Shown piece after piece: positions 13,095 to 25,073 of a stretch of DNA of 64,000 nt. The DNA is from Cercis canadensis. Its lineage: Eukaryota > Streptophyta > Magnoliopsida > Fabales > Fabaceae. How positions within the stretch are numbered: the first letter of the stretch is position 1; the number at the start of each line of letters is the position of its first letter. The notes beneath the pieces are model-generated. The model searched no databases and was not told the origin of the DNA. It saw only the letters and a program-made list of their open reading frames with translations. Location of the stretch: the NCBI GenBank assembly GCA_003255065.1, contig QAOA01000573.1, forward strand, positions 593,854-657,853. The letters run 5' to 3'. The position numbers and the translations under genes are program-made.

Positions 13095-13390
13095 TGATAT
13101 TTTGGTGAGACCAAGGAAAGGTATTAAGAAAATTGAGAATTGTCTCAAATATATTTTTTTCCTTCTTTGTCTCTCATTGTGTTGGTCAAAGTAAAAGGGT
13201 TCAATGTTTATTTTATTTTTTTATTTAATTTTTTCCCCTAGACTGAAAAGCTCTCAAAGTATTTGTCATAAGCCAATTGCCAATTTTGCAGATGATAAGC
13301 GCTTCCTTGATTAGGCTTAAGGTGGTAATGACATCGGCAATCACCTAAGTCCCAACCCAACCTTGCTTTGTACTGCAAAAATTACAGAAC
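13095..13390 (+). promoter_or_regulatory. Orphan MATE promoter/leader block, copy P2
   Basis: Sequence from GGTGAGACCAAGGAAAGG to TTGCTTTGTAC matches the upstream blocks of genes B and C and that at 19145-19470. It is not followed by any MATE exon. It is best read as the surviving 5' end of a deleted array member. Confidence 0.65.
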
Positions 13391-13422
13391 CCCATTTGTT
13401 GCCTGTAATTGCCACTCCTACT

Positions 13423-13891
13423 TAGAGGTGGGGAAATGAGTCTGGCCCGAAAAAAAGTAGGGTTGGGTTCTAAATATCCCAGCCCGAATAAAATTGGGCT
13501 AATTTGGCCCCCGGCCCGACCCTTTTTTTTTTTTTTTTTTTAAAGAAAAGACTACAAAATCATATTAGTATGTATTTTTTAACTTTAAACTTTAAGGTAT
13601 GTACTATTATAATTTTTTAATTACTTATACATCTTTATTTTAAATTTACACTTGCATTTTTTTTATACGTCTTTGATTCTTTGTTTTAATTTTATTTATT
13701 AGTTTATACATATTTTGTTTTGTTTAATTAGATTCATTAATAATTTAACTAAAATCACTAAAAAAAAAAATGTAAATCTTTGTTAGATTTTAGCCTAATT
13801 ACAAATAAATGAGCCGACTCATTTAGGCCCGCTACTCATGACTTACATTTTGCTGGTCCGAATAAAAACGAGACAATTAAACCCAACCCCG
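13423..13891. mobile_element. Probable short DNA-transposon insertion (hAT-like, non-autonomous)
   Basis: Flanks 13401-13422 and 13892 onward align without the intervening 470 bp to the uninterrupted copy near 18495-18528 (TGTAATTGCC...ATCACTTGG). The extra segment begins AGAGGTGGGGAAATGAG and has GGCCCGAC-rich stretches at both ends (13440-13530 and 13815-13890) with an AT-rich core. Such RGGGGTGGCAA/GGCCCG ends are typical of plant hAT-type MITEs. Terminal inverted repeats are degenerate and no 8-bp duplication is clear, so the family is tentative. Confidence 0.4.
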
Positions 13892-14060
13892 ATCACTTGG
13901 TAAACTCTTTGACCGAAAATTGGTTTGGAGGAGTAGCTACGAAGGATTAGAAGAATTGGATTTGGCTTCTTATACGTGATTAGCCATTATGAGCGTTGTT
14001 GGTTTTGGTTGGTCTCTCCTTCGCTGCATAGATCGTCATCGACTACGTCATAGTTTGATA
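13892..14060 (+). repeat. Tandem-unit flank repeat, copy U1
   Basis: Matches 18520-18695 at high identity (shared CTCTTTGACCGAAAATTGG and GATCGTCATCGACT). Both copies precede a MATE promoter block, so they mark the upstream edge of a duplicated unit of roughly 4-5 kb. Confidence 0.75.
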
Positions 14061-14149
14061 ATATATGATACATTCTGATTGGTTACGTGATATTACGTAA
14101 TGAAACAGTTCACATTTTTATGAATTTTAAACATTTACCTAAATAAAAA

Positions 14150-14460
14150 ACGGCTTGATTGGTGAGAACGAGGAAAAGTATTAAGAAATTTATGAGAAAT
14201 CCTCCCAATAATTTTCTTTCTTTCTTTCTTTTTTTTTGTCTGTCTCTTTTTGGGTTAAAACAAAACGGCTCAATATTTTTAGATTATTCTTCTGTTTGTG
14301 CATAAATTGCTGAACCATCCCTCTGTTCCTCCCTCTGTTGATGCACTTGTCTCTCTGACACAGAGACGCTCACCAAGCCTCTAAGCAAAGTCTCTTGCTT
14401 CGGGCTCCTCAGCAAAGATAAAAGAAAAATTTGTCTTGAAAGACCCACCAGAAAATTCTA
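14150..14460 (+). promoter_or_regulatory. Repeated MATE promoter/leader block, copy P3
   Basis: Upstream region and 5' leader of gene C, homologous to blocks P1, P2 and P4. It contains GGAAAAGTATTAAGAAAT, a pyrimidine tract, a CTCAATATTT motif and the leader string GGGCTCCTCAGCA. Confidence 0.6.
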
Positions 14461-17400
14461 ATGGTTTCTCTGCAGAACGAAGATGTTGATCAACCATTGT
14501 TAATCCCTAGTGACCCACCACCTTCATTGATTCACTCTTCCAGCTCAAAGCACGAATCCAATGGTGAGCTTGAAAGGATACTGTCCGACACCACTGTGCC
14601 TCTCCTCCGTCGTATTGGACCCGCCATATGGATCGAGTTGAAGCTTCTCTTTTTTCTTGCTGCCCCTGCTGTTATTGTCTATTGTATTAACTACGTCATG
14701 TCTATGTCCACCCAAATCTTTTCCGGCCACCTCGGTAACCTGGAGTTAGCAGCTGCTTCCCTTGGCAACAATGGCATCCAAATCTTTGCCTATGGCCTCA
14801 TGGTTCTCTCTCCATCTCTCCCTTTCTCCTTCTCTGTTATGGCTCTAAATATTCAATCTCTCCAATTTGGTTAACAATGATAACTTTTTCCAACACTGCA
14901 ATCCGAATGAATCAAAACCCACCTCTGCCACTCTGTTTTCATCACTCTGTCTTTCTGATTGCTATACAAAAATACTTTGTCTCAATAATTGGCGATAATG
15001 CGTTTGTGAAACATAATTTCTTTAAGAAAAGTTTAGATAGTGGGAAAGGCAATAAGCAGTGGGTGTGAATTTAAAATTTTCTTTTCCTATTCAAGTTCAA
15101 CTTTTGATTTTTTTAATTGGGAATTTGGTCCAACAGTTAGGTATGGGGAGCGCTGTGGAGACGCTATGTGGACAAGCATTTGGGGCCCAAAAGTTGGAAA
15201 TGTTAGGGATTTACTTGCAGAGATCAACAATTCTACTCACTTTAGTGGGTATTCTTTTGGCTGTCTTATATGCCTTCTGCAAGCCCATTTTGATCCTTCT
15301 TGGGGAGTCACCAAGAATTGCATCTGCAGCAGCACTTTTCGTCTATGGCTTAATACCTCAAATATTCGCTTATGCTGTGAACTTCCCAATTCAAAAATTT
15401 CTTCAGGCTCAGAGCATAGTGACCCCAAGTGCATATATTTCAGCAGCAACATTAGTTCTTCACATTTTGTTAACGTGGGTGGCTGTGTACAAGGTTGGGC
15501 TTGGCTTGTTGGGTGCATCATTGGTGTTGAGCTTGTCATGGTGGATTATTGTGATTGCGCAGTTTGTGTATATTGTGAAGAGTGAAAAGTGTAAGCAGAC
15601 ATGGCAAGGGTTCACGGTGCAAGCGTTTTCGGGGTTGCCGGAGTTCTTCAAGTTATCGGCAGCATCAGCAATTATGCTGTGCTTGGAGACATGGTACTTT
15701 CAGATTCTGGTTTTGCTGGCAGGCTTGCTGGATCACCCTGAATTGGCACTTGACTCTCTTTCTATTTGGTACGTGATATTTTTCCCTTTTCTATTTGGCC
15801 TTAAATTCTAATTCAATCCTTCAGTGAATTGTTTCCTTTTTATCTTGTGCGTGAGTGAGATATTATTCTCTATAATTCAGTTCTAACTAATCAAATTAGC
15901 AAAAGATTCCACTCTGCCTTTCCAGTTCTCAGAAAGTTGGAGTATTTGTATTTGATAGTTGACATTTCTCTCTAATGTAATGTCGATCCGCCATAAATGC
16001 ATGCACATGTCCTCTCATCTCTCTCTTTTTTTCCTCCTTAAGGAAGGATATGAAAGGATAAGGTTTAATCCCCACCTTTTTCTTATTGGGAATCTCCTTA
16101 TAAGGTAGAAAGGAAATCAAGGATTGAAATCTAACTCCTTTAACTACATCTAAAACTCCTTCTTTTAGTTTTCACAAAATTGAATTTTGGAAGGAATGAT
16201 CTCCACTCTCTTTTCCCTTACTCGTTCAAATAAAAGAGAGGAAAATTTATTATGCTCTCTTTCCCATCTTTTCTCTTTTCTTTTGTATCCTTCCCTTTCC
16301 CTTCTCCTCCAACTTCCAAACAAATCCAAAGTTGGAAAATTGACATCTTGTATTAGAAGACAACAATGAGATAGAGGACCATTTCCAATGATGCAGCTCA
16401 GCCACAAGTCCCACAACCTCTTGCCGTTTGAGACAAACAACTACTTATCGCAGACAAGCCATCAATTTTTTTTTTCCTGTTTTTGTTACTTTCTTAATAT
16501 CTGCCCAATAATTTTGGTTTGTTGCTCATTATTGGGTAAAAATTGTTGTCTTTTTTCTTGTATGTATTTAATTAATTATACCTTTGAGGCACGGATGATG
16601 AGGTTCACAAAAAAAGGATAAGCTGAGATTCACAGAGAAGAAGATAAGGAAACAGAGAATAACTCCGAATCCACCTCTCCAACTGTGACGTTGTGGGAAT
16701 GTTTTGTCCGGGTATAAGCTTCTCTACGCATCAGTAGGCCCACCAAAATGTTTTGTTTTGCAATTTTTTTCGAACACATGGCGTGTTAATACATTGAGGA
16801 TGTGACCGTGTGCATAAATCATAATCTCCTCCTAACTTTTCCATAACTTCTTACAAATCACAAACCACAATAGTGAACATTCTTGAATCTTGATCCTGTC
16901 CAAAGTTTTTTTTTACCATGTGTTACTAATTGCAGTACCACAGTGTCTGGATGGGTGTTTATGATCTCAGTTGGATTCAACGCAGCAGCAAGGTTAGTTT
17001 TCATTCTCTATATATGTTTATTTTCATTAAATTATTGACTTGTTTTAAATTCTATTTTATGTCTCTAATTTATTATATAGTAGTATTTTTTCAAAAAAAA
17101 TCTAATAATAAGCTTTTTTTGACTTAACGAAAATAAGTCAACAATAGCTTATATAATAATAAATTAAAAAGGGTTTCAAACAAACCGTTGTTTGGTCTTA
17201 CTTTTAAAATTTGTATATATTTATTTAAAAAAATCCATAATTTATTAGTCCCTTTTCTTACAAGTTTCTAACTAGCTAGAGTATCATAACTAATAAAAAA
17301 GAATTGATGTTACAATGATGCAGTGTGAGAGTAAGCAATGAGCTAGGAGCAAGAAATCCAAAATCAGCTGCATTTTCGGTGGTGGTAGTGACAGTGATTT

Positions 17401-18114
17401 CTTTCATTATATCAGTGATTGCAGCACTCGTCGTGCTTGCGTTGCGCGATGTGATTAGCTATGCCTTCACGGGGGGTGAAGCCGTGGCTGCTGCTGTCTC
17501 AGACCTTTGCCCTCTCCTAGCTCTTGCTCTTGTCCTCAATGGCATTCAGCCTGTCTTATCTGGTAACTTAACATATATGCCTAAACATCAATTAATGTTA
17601 TTGCATGTTTTACGCTTAATTTGTCATGACTCATGATTGCTGTTGGTAATTCTATGACTATGAAAGGGGTGGCTGTTGGGTGTGGATGGCAAGCTTTCGT
17701 CGCCTATGTAAACGTGGGCTGTTATTATGGGGTTGGCATACCATTGGGTGCACTTCTTGGCTTTTACTTCAAATTTGGTGCTAAGGTATGTTTCAGCCAT
17801 TTTTAAGGCTTAAAGGGCAAAATGAATAGTGGTAACTGAGAATGGCGTCTGTGTTATAGGGACTATGGTTAGGAATGCTTGGTGGCACCGTCATGCAAAC
17901 AATCATTTTGGTGTGGGTCACGTTTCGGACGGATTGGAATAAAGAAGTAAAAGCTCCCTTTGAATATTTGTTTTTATGCTTGATGACACCATGCCATAAT
18001 GAGCAAGATGTTATTCAATAAAAAATTTCTTTATTGTAGGTTGAGGAAGCAGCTAAGAGGTTGAACAAGTGGGAGAACAAGAGAGAGCCATTCCCAAAGG
18101 AGTCATTTAAATAG
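14461..18114 (+). CDS. DTX40: MATE-family efflux transporter (DETOXIFICATION 40-like), array member C
   Basis: Seven exons: 14461-14802, 15137-15768, 16936-16992, 17324-17562, 17667-17785, 17860-17946, 18040-18114; all GT-AG, 516 aa. The product is a 12-helix MATE exporter. The cytosolic N-terminus has DQPLLI, which fits the acidic dileucine sorting pattern used for tonoplast targeting in plants; gene B has NQPLLS and lacks the acidic residue, so localisation could differ (inference). Like gene B it reads NELGARNP (Arg354) in place of NELGAGNP. Introns 4 and 5 and exons 4-6 are nearly identical to those of gene B, whereas introns 2 and 3 have diverged. The C-terminal tail is slightly longer than in B. 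Confidence 0.93.
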
Positions 18115-19144
18115 GGTCAGTAACTTGACCTTATAATTTTTCATGTTAAACACCATTTATGAACCAGTGATGTTACAATTCATATGTACTAAAGGAATTT
18201 TATTTAAAGAATAACAAATTTTGAGTTCTCTCTTTAATCTTTTTTTTCCCCCTCAGTTTCACTGATTTCACTATTTCGGTTTTTGGGGTCTTTAGTTAAT
18301 GATTCTTGAACATGATAATTAACTTTTAATTACAGTTAACTAAAGATTTACATTACCCCTAAATTTAGTGTAAGTGTATTTTTTTTCTCCATTAATAGCC
18401 TAACACTTGCAGACGACCCTATTACAATTCAGGTCAAGAGAAGTCCGAACCCAAAAAAAAATTGTATTGTGTTATCTAGTCGTTGATTGTAATGTAATTG
18501 CCGCTCCCACTCATCATGCATCACTTGGTCAACTCTTTGACCGAAAATTGGTTTGGAGGAGTAGCTGCAAAGGATAACAAAATTTGGATTTGGCTTGTGT
18601 ACGTAATTAGCCATTATGGGCGATATCGGTTTTGGTTGGTCTCTCCTTAGCCACATAGACATAGATCGTCATCGACTCTGTCATAGTGTGATAATCTATG
18701 CTAAATATATTTTAGTATTTTCACTCCAACTCCTAACTTAAATAACAAATTTATAAATTATAAGAATAATTTTAGCACTATTTGATCATATATCATTTGA
18801 TTAATATATGGTACATATGCTGGCGAAATATAGGAGAATAGAGAGTTGAATATGAAATCTCAATCGTTTTGAAAGAACTCTTAACCTTTGTGCTGTGTGA
18901 TTATATCTAATTTCTCATTACAAAGAAAAATATATACAACATGTGTCTTCAAAAACATACCTTAATGATAAAATATTGAGTATTTTATTTATCATGAAAG
19001 TTTCTAAGTTTTAATCACATTCTCATTGTTACCAATAAAATGAGATTATAAAAGTAAATAGACTACTCTCATTGTTACGTAATATTAATTAATGAAAAGG
19101 TCCACATTTTTATGAATTTTAAATATTTACCAAAACAAAAAACA
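18115..19144. other. 3' flank of gene C and unit boundary, including repeat copy U2
   Basis: The first 300 bases match the 3' flank of gene B. About 18490-18695 is the second copy of the unit-flank repeat (see 13892-14060), without the insertion found there. About 18700-19080 is AT-rich with nothing recognisable. Confidence 0.6.
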
Positions 19145-19660
19145 GCTTGATTGGTGAGACCAAGGAAGGTATTAAGAAATTTATGAAAATCCTCTCAATA
19201 ATTTTCTTTCCTTCTTTGTCTCTCTCTCGTTGGGTCAAAAAAACAAAATGGCTCAATATATATTCATTTTATTATTTTCTTTTTATTTTTTACCCCAGCC
19301 ATTGGCTGATAGCCCGATAATGATAACCACTCAAAGTCAAAAGGTGAGCAATTGGCGGATTGCCAATGTTGCAGACCATAACGGGTTCCTTGATTGACTG
19401 TAACTCGTAATCACATTCGCAAACACCAAGTCCCAAAACCCACCTTTGCTTTGTACATAAATTGCTGAACCATCCATCCCTCTGTTCTTGCCTCTGTCTC
19501 TCTGATACAAAGACACTCACCAAGGCACCATCCACTCACCCTCTCTTGTTTCTGAACAACAAATTAAGTCTTTCTTCGGGCTCCTCAGCACTAGGTTGAG
19601 GAAGCAGCTAAGAGGTTAATCCAGTGGGAGGAAAAGACTGAACCTCTACCAAAGGAGTGA
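19145..19660 (+). pseudogene. MATE remnant: promoter and leader joined to the last exon only
   Basis: 19145-19594 matches the promoter and 5' leader of genes B and C down to the leader motif GGGCTCCTCAGCA. It then runs straight into CTAG plus a copy of the terminal exon (19595-19660), which reads [21 protein letters not shown] and a stop. Exons 1-6 and all introns are missing. The following DNA (19661-19850) is the usual MATE 3' flank. This is a large internal deletion of a fourth unit. No ATG precedes the exon in a useful frame, so a protein is unlikely. Confidence 0.85.
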
Positions 19661-20416
19661 CCTGGCCTTATAATTTTTCATGTGAAACATCATAATAAGT
19701 GATGTTATAACTTATATAAAGTAATTTTTTAAAAGAATTACAATTTTGAAGCTCTCCTCTCTTTTGTCTTTTTTCTTTTCCTCGTTTCACCGATTTCATT
19801 ATTTCTGTTTTTGGGTTTGCCGAAGGGAATTATTCCGCATTCTTTAACTATTCTCCTCTTCTTTTTTTTTTTTTTGGGTGCAATCTTATTACTTTCTAAA
19901 TGATAACGGGAATGCCATACTAGAAGAATCAACTCATCAATTGCCACACTTGATCTCAGCCAAAAAGTCGATAAAGGTATTGCACTGAATGGTTTAACTA
20001 GATATATCAATGGATTCCAATTTCCAACTGAATAGGAACATTCTATCTCTCAGAAAGAAACACATAATGATGTTCTCTTCTCTGGTCAGCATTAGAGAAA
20101 TTGAAAAACATAACTTACACACGTTGCCATCTCCAGTCTCCGAAAAGAATAACATTCACAAAAGTAAGTGTGTGTGTGTGTTTTCCGTTTCGTGGGGGAA
20201 GGGGTAAGGAACAATCACAAATATTTAGTCACACCACAATGGCAATAGCTTTTGGCATTTTGCAATGCTTTTAAGATCTTAAATGACAAAAGAAGTTGAA
20301 GGATTTTAGCTAATCAATGTGAATTTCTTTGACTCGGTATATTTAGTATATTTTGCACTAACAAATGAGGGAAAGAAAAATAGAAGATACATAAAATGAG
20401 GAAAATGACAGCTCTG
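19661..20416. other. Spacer between the MATE array and RPL6
   Basis: Starts with MATE-type 3' flank; the remainder is the downstream (3' UTR) side of RPL6. A short GT microsatellite lies at about 20168-20180. No exon was found. Confidence 0.5.
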
Positions 20417-22750
20417 TTACTTCTTCTTCCCTGCTTTTCCCTCCTTTCTTCTTACAATTTCATCTGCATATTTGATACCCTTACCTTTGTATGGTTCCGG
20501 GGGTCTCCATCTCCTAATTGAAGCAGCAAACTGGCCAATCTCAGACTTGTCATATCCACTAACTGTAATTCTGGTGTTGTCTTCCACCTTCACTTTTAGG
20601 CCATCAGGGATTGTCATCCTAACAGGATGTGAAAATCCAAGATTCAAAACCAAATCGTTTCCTTCTAATGTGGCACGATACCCAACACCAACCAGTTGAA
20701 GTTTCTTTTCAAAACCTTTAGATACTCCAACCACCATGTTGTCTGTAAGCGTCCTAAACACATTAATTTGCAAGCCACTTAAGAGTCAGATATATGTGTA
20801 TAGAAGACTGGAATATAACTATATAAAAACTATGAAATTTGTATGAATCCAAACTGTGATACAGTGCTTGAGTCTGCCAAGGTGGAACCAAATATTTTAC
20901 TCATAAAAGGAAATCTACCATTCTATTGTAACACATTACACGGGAAATAGACAATATCATTATCTCAAGCCAAGAGATAGTCACTAACAAGAGTGAATAG
21001 AGAGTGTGCATCTAGAGAATGCAAAAGCCCATCCAAACTTAGATAAAGGTTTACAGTTCAGGCAATACTATGCTGAAGGCATAAATCTTAGTCGAATGCC
21101 TTAGCATACTATATCTCAAGTTCATTAATACAAAATAGACATTTTCCAGAACTATCAACTCTAATAGTGAGGAACATAGGGAGTAAGATTAATGGTATTG
21201 CCACCACCAGCTCAAGAAGCTCCAAAGAATATAAACTTATTAGTACATATGCGTGCACCTTAAGATAGGATGAGAGAGAGCCCTTGAAATGGCAGTTCTC
21301 AATCAAAAACATCTAGCACCCAGTTGCCAATCTAATTTGTGACTTCCATTTCTTTTTTCCTTCTTTGGAAAATTTTCTTAATGACGGGTTCCCTTCCAAA
21401 ATGACTGTTCAAAATATTCCATCATAAACTTAGATGGCAACCATATACATATACTAACCATGAACATCTAGCTCAAAAAGTTTTATCATGGTGAGAAGGT
21501 ATCACTCACAGGTTATAAACTTAAATCTCTCGAAATGTCTCTTGTTTCAAATATCATCTAAACTTTTTTGTTCTAACTTGTTATTAGTGAGGAGTTATAT
21601 ATTACAGGAAAATAAGTGCAATAATGATTCTTTAGGTTTTAGACAGAAACAGAATCAAACAATTCACATTAAAATAAGGGTGAGGAGGATGAAGTACCTG
21701 AAAAGGCCGTGCATTTGATTGGCCCTTCTAGTTTCCACTGCCTTACTAACCTTCAAAGCCCCAGACTCCACTCTCTCAGCTTTTACTTCTCGAGGATAAG
21801 TAAGTGAAAGTTCTCCCAATGGACCCTTCACTCTTATGTCCTGCCCTTGCAATGTGAGTGTCACATTGGATGGCACTTCAACTGGGTGCTTTCCAATTCG
21901 TGATTCCTTACATTCTATAGTCTTTCTCAGGAAACCAACACGGACAGCAGGAACACTTGATACACTGATCTTGATCCTCTCGCCCAAGAGAACAGACTTC
22001 AAATTGCTGAAACATGATAGCCAGAGAGATGTCTCAAATTCATACATTGTTTACTTTGAACTCGTGAATTTTGCATTAACTGAGAAAATTTATCAAACAC
22101 GTGACTCCCATTGAATGAGAATTGAGAAAATCCAGACCCAGGAGTGTCCTGTAAAAGATTCATATGGCTTGGCTAACTTGATCTTCTCCTCACATTTAAA
22201 ATTCACCTTGCCATTCACAGTCTTTTCGCAAGGACAGCATTCAATGAATAAAACAAAACATTATACATTCAAAACACTGATTAATATGAACTTGACATTT
22301 TCAAAAACAGTAAAGTTGTAATCCTATTAGAACAAAATTCATGCTTCACAACAAATCAAAGGCCGTCTATCAGCAGCCTCATAGAATGGCTCACACTACA
22401 ATGACATAGACAACTAAGAACTAACGCCATTACCGCTTGATTTTAAATCCTTCACATTTTATCGCAGAAACTCTGACCCCAAACCCAATTCAACGTCCTC
22501 ACTCAGATATAAAAAAATGTAACACGGGTAAGCATTACAATTTAGATGGCAAAGAAATGGGTAAGAAGCATTTTACACTATGACCCAACACACAAAAAAT
22601 GACGAAAGAGAGTTCCATATCACAACCAAAAAAATATAAGAAGAAAGTCGAACGCGGGGTTTCTTCTCATAAATAAAAGAAAGAGAAAGGGTACAGCCAA
22701 AGTTAGGGTTTTGACCTGGTTTGGAAAGAGGAAGTAATTGAAGAAGCCAT
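20417..22750 (-). CDS. RPL6: Plastid 50S ribosomal protein L6 (nuclear-encoded, bL6c/uL6c)
   Basis: Three exons on the minus strand: 22750-22716, 22006-21698, 20753-20417; 226 aa. The protein is uL6 of the chloroplast large ribosomal subunit, which binds 23S rRNA near the factor-binding region. The N-terminus ([11 protein letters not shown], Ser/Thr-rich) is a plastid transit peptide, most of it on the short first exon. Mature sequence shows [58 protein letters not shown], the uL6 signature [13 protein letters not shown] and the tail [14 protein letters not shown]. Length agrees with Arabidopsis RPL6 (At1g05190, about 223 aa). An in-frame ATG two codons upstream (22756) is an alternative start. 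Its neighbour downstream in Arabidopsis is GLR3.4, as here. Confidence 0.96.
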
Positions 22751-23654
22751 AGTCATAAGCTTCTGAGCATCAACCTCTGAGCTTGCGAAATAATTTAGTG
22801 GCTTCCACGAACAAGAAAAGCCTATCCAGTGTACCGTTCTGTTACTGTTATCCACTCTCGTTATGGTTTCCACTGTATAATTACCCCTACTGTCCAACGA
22901 AATTTCGATGGGTACCATTTACACTGGGCTGGCTAAATACTATCCAGGCCTGATAAAAAGCCCAAAACATTGTGAGCCCAACCTATCTATTTAACCAATG
23001 GGCTTTTGACAATAATGTAAGCCCAATGTACTCTGCCTCTATGTGATCATAAGAGTCTCAAGTTCAGAGGGTGCAGACCCAACCCAAGAGTTGTCGATAA
23101 TAGTGAAATGAAGGGTGCAGATTACACAGAATCGAAAATCATCAAATCAACCATTAATAGAAATCCATGTGAACAATGTACAAATATGCATGCTTTTCTG
23201 TGTGCACTTGTAGCTGTCCATTTGCCCTTGGCAGTAGTACTATAGCGTCATGCAAATAATAATTGAACATCTTTTATGAAACAGCCATCTTTTTTTCTTT
23301 CTTTAGTTATTCACAAGAATAAATTCCTAGCCATGTGTGTCACTCACTGCACCAAATTTTGAGCGTTGTAATATCACAGTTACTTTTTAATTATATTATT
23401 GCCACCAACCCAACCTAAACCATGGTTTATTGGATGCAATGCCTATTTCTTGAACATGTTCAATGAACTCTTCGGAGAATGACCCAGGACAGAGAAAAGA
23501 TCCCATGTTAATAAAGTCATATAAGATTCTAACACATAGCAAATGAGCTCATATGTGTCAATTTAGCCCTTTTCTTAAATTTATTTTAAGGCGAGCTTAT
23601 TCAACTTTTCTAGAGGGGATTAGCATTATTTTACTTTTTTTTTTTTTTTGAAAT

Positions 23655-23935
23655 TTTAGGTAGAATCTAATTAAATTTATAGTGTGATTTTAGTGTTGTT
23701 ATAAACATTTAAAAAAAAATAAATTATTCAGTATATGTTAAAATATATAGTTTCTTAAAAAATATATTTAAAAATAAATTTAAAAAGTTAATTTTTTGAT
23801 ATATTTTTTTAATTGCGTCATTCTTATATTTTATAAAAAAAAATTATATATTTTAATATATATTAAATAAATTAATTTTTAAATTTTTTTATAATAATAC
23901 TAAAATTATTAAATAAATCTTATCCAAACTCATCA
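23655..23935. mobile_element. AT-rich foldback MITE, copy a
   Basis: Related to segments at 56088-56398, 56836-57172 and 57262-57485. All share an outer motif AATTTTAGTGT...ATTA with its inverse near the other end, then internal TATGTTAAAAYAYATA mirrored by TTTTAATAYATATTAAAT, around a centre containing AAATAAATTTAAAAA. The halves can pair with each other. No coding capacity. Confidence 0.6.
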
Positions 23936-25073
23936 AACTAAAGCTATCTCTTAAAAACGGTAGCACATGCTCATCTTATTTTAATTAGGTGTACCTTTTC
24001 GTTTTGATCTAATCCAAACACCTTCGATTCATTAGTTTGTACTTTATTACCGTCCAGCTTAGTTACAATACCTTTTAACTTATTCAAAAAGCAATTGCAA
24101 TCGCAAATGTCTTTTGCAGTTGGTAACGAGGTGGCTAGTTTGTAGATTTTATATTTAAATTTAAAGTTATAATTTAAAATATCAACAAAAAAATAAAAAG
24201 TTAAAATTTGTCAATTAAAAAAATGATGTAACTACCAAAAAAAATGTCTTAGTTTTATTTTCTAAACAATGGAGACTCAAAAATGTGATTTTTTTTTATT
24301 TATAAATAAATAGCAATTATATTTACAATTAAAAAAAATTAAACTAATAAAAAAAAAAATGAGACTAACCTTATAACTTAGAGTACGTTTTACCTAATTA
24401 ATACTCTTCCTCAATTTTGTTATCAATAAATAAATAATAACTGCAATTAAATATGATGTACTTTTAAAGATTACTAAAATATTGTTTTTCTATTTTATGT
24501 AATTTTTAAGAACTATCTGAACTGCCTCATTATTCTATATTCTTATTAACTATATTTTATTCTATCAGATCTCATGGCTGAATAAATTATCAATGGGCAA
24601 TGACCCATTTTTTTCTTTTTTTCTTTTTGCTGAACAGAGAAAAGATTACATTAGATGAATACATGTACATGCTCATAGCAGATAAATTTATATTTATTTA
24701 TGTTAATTTTTTTATTTGAATAAAATCTATGTATAATTTTTTTTTTTGATAAGATCTATGTATAATTTTTTATGCATGAATCAAATGACTTGTCTTGAAA
24801 TTTGAAGACTGCACGGGGAAAACGTGTGACTCACGTAGTTTACCATTTACGTGGTAGTTGGCACCATTAGCAGCGCGTCTCTCCTAAGTCCTCTTCAGTT
24901 GGACCTTCACAACACCAGGGCCCGTGTCTGCGACAGTGTCCCATCGGTAATAATCGTAAACTGATTTTGTCTAATATAAGTGTGGTTGCTTTCTATCTTA
25001 TACTCGGACATAGATCACATCTCAAAAAATTTATATATTAAATAAAATTATATATTTAATATAATATAAAATA

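Noticed and set aside
15237-15539. Antisense open frame over MATE exon 2, with a similar one in gene B at 8126-8389
   Set aside because: It lies wholly opposite a strongly conserved coding exon and is shared only because B and C are tandem duplicates. The product has no family resemblance.
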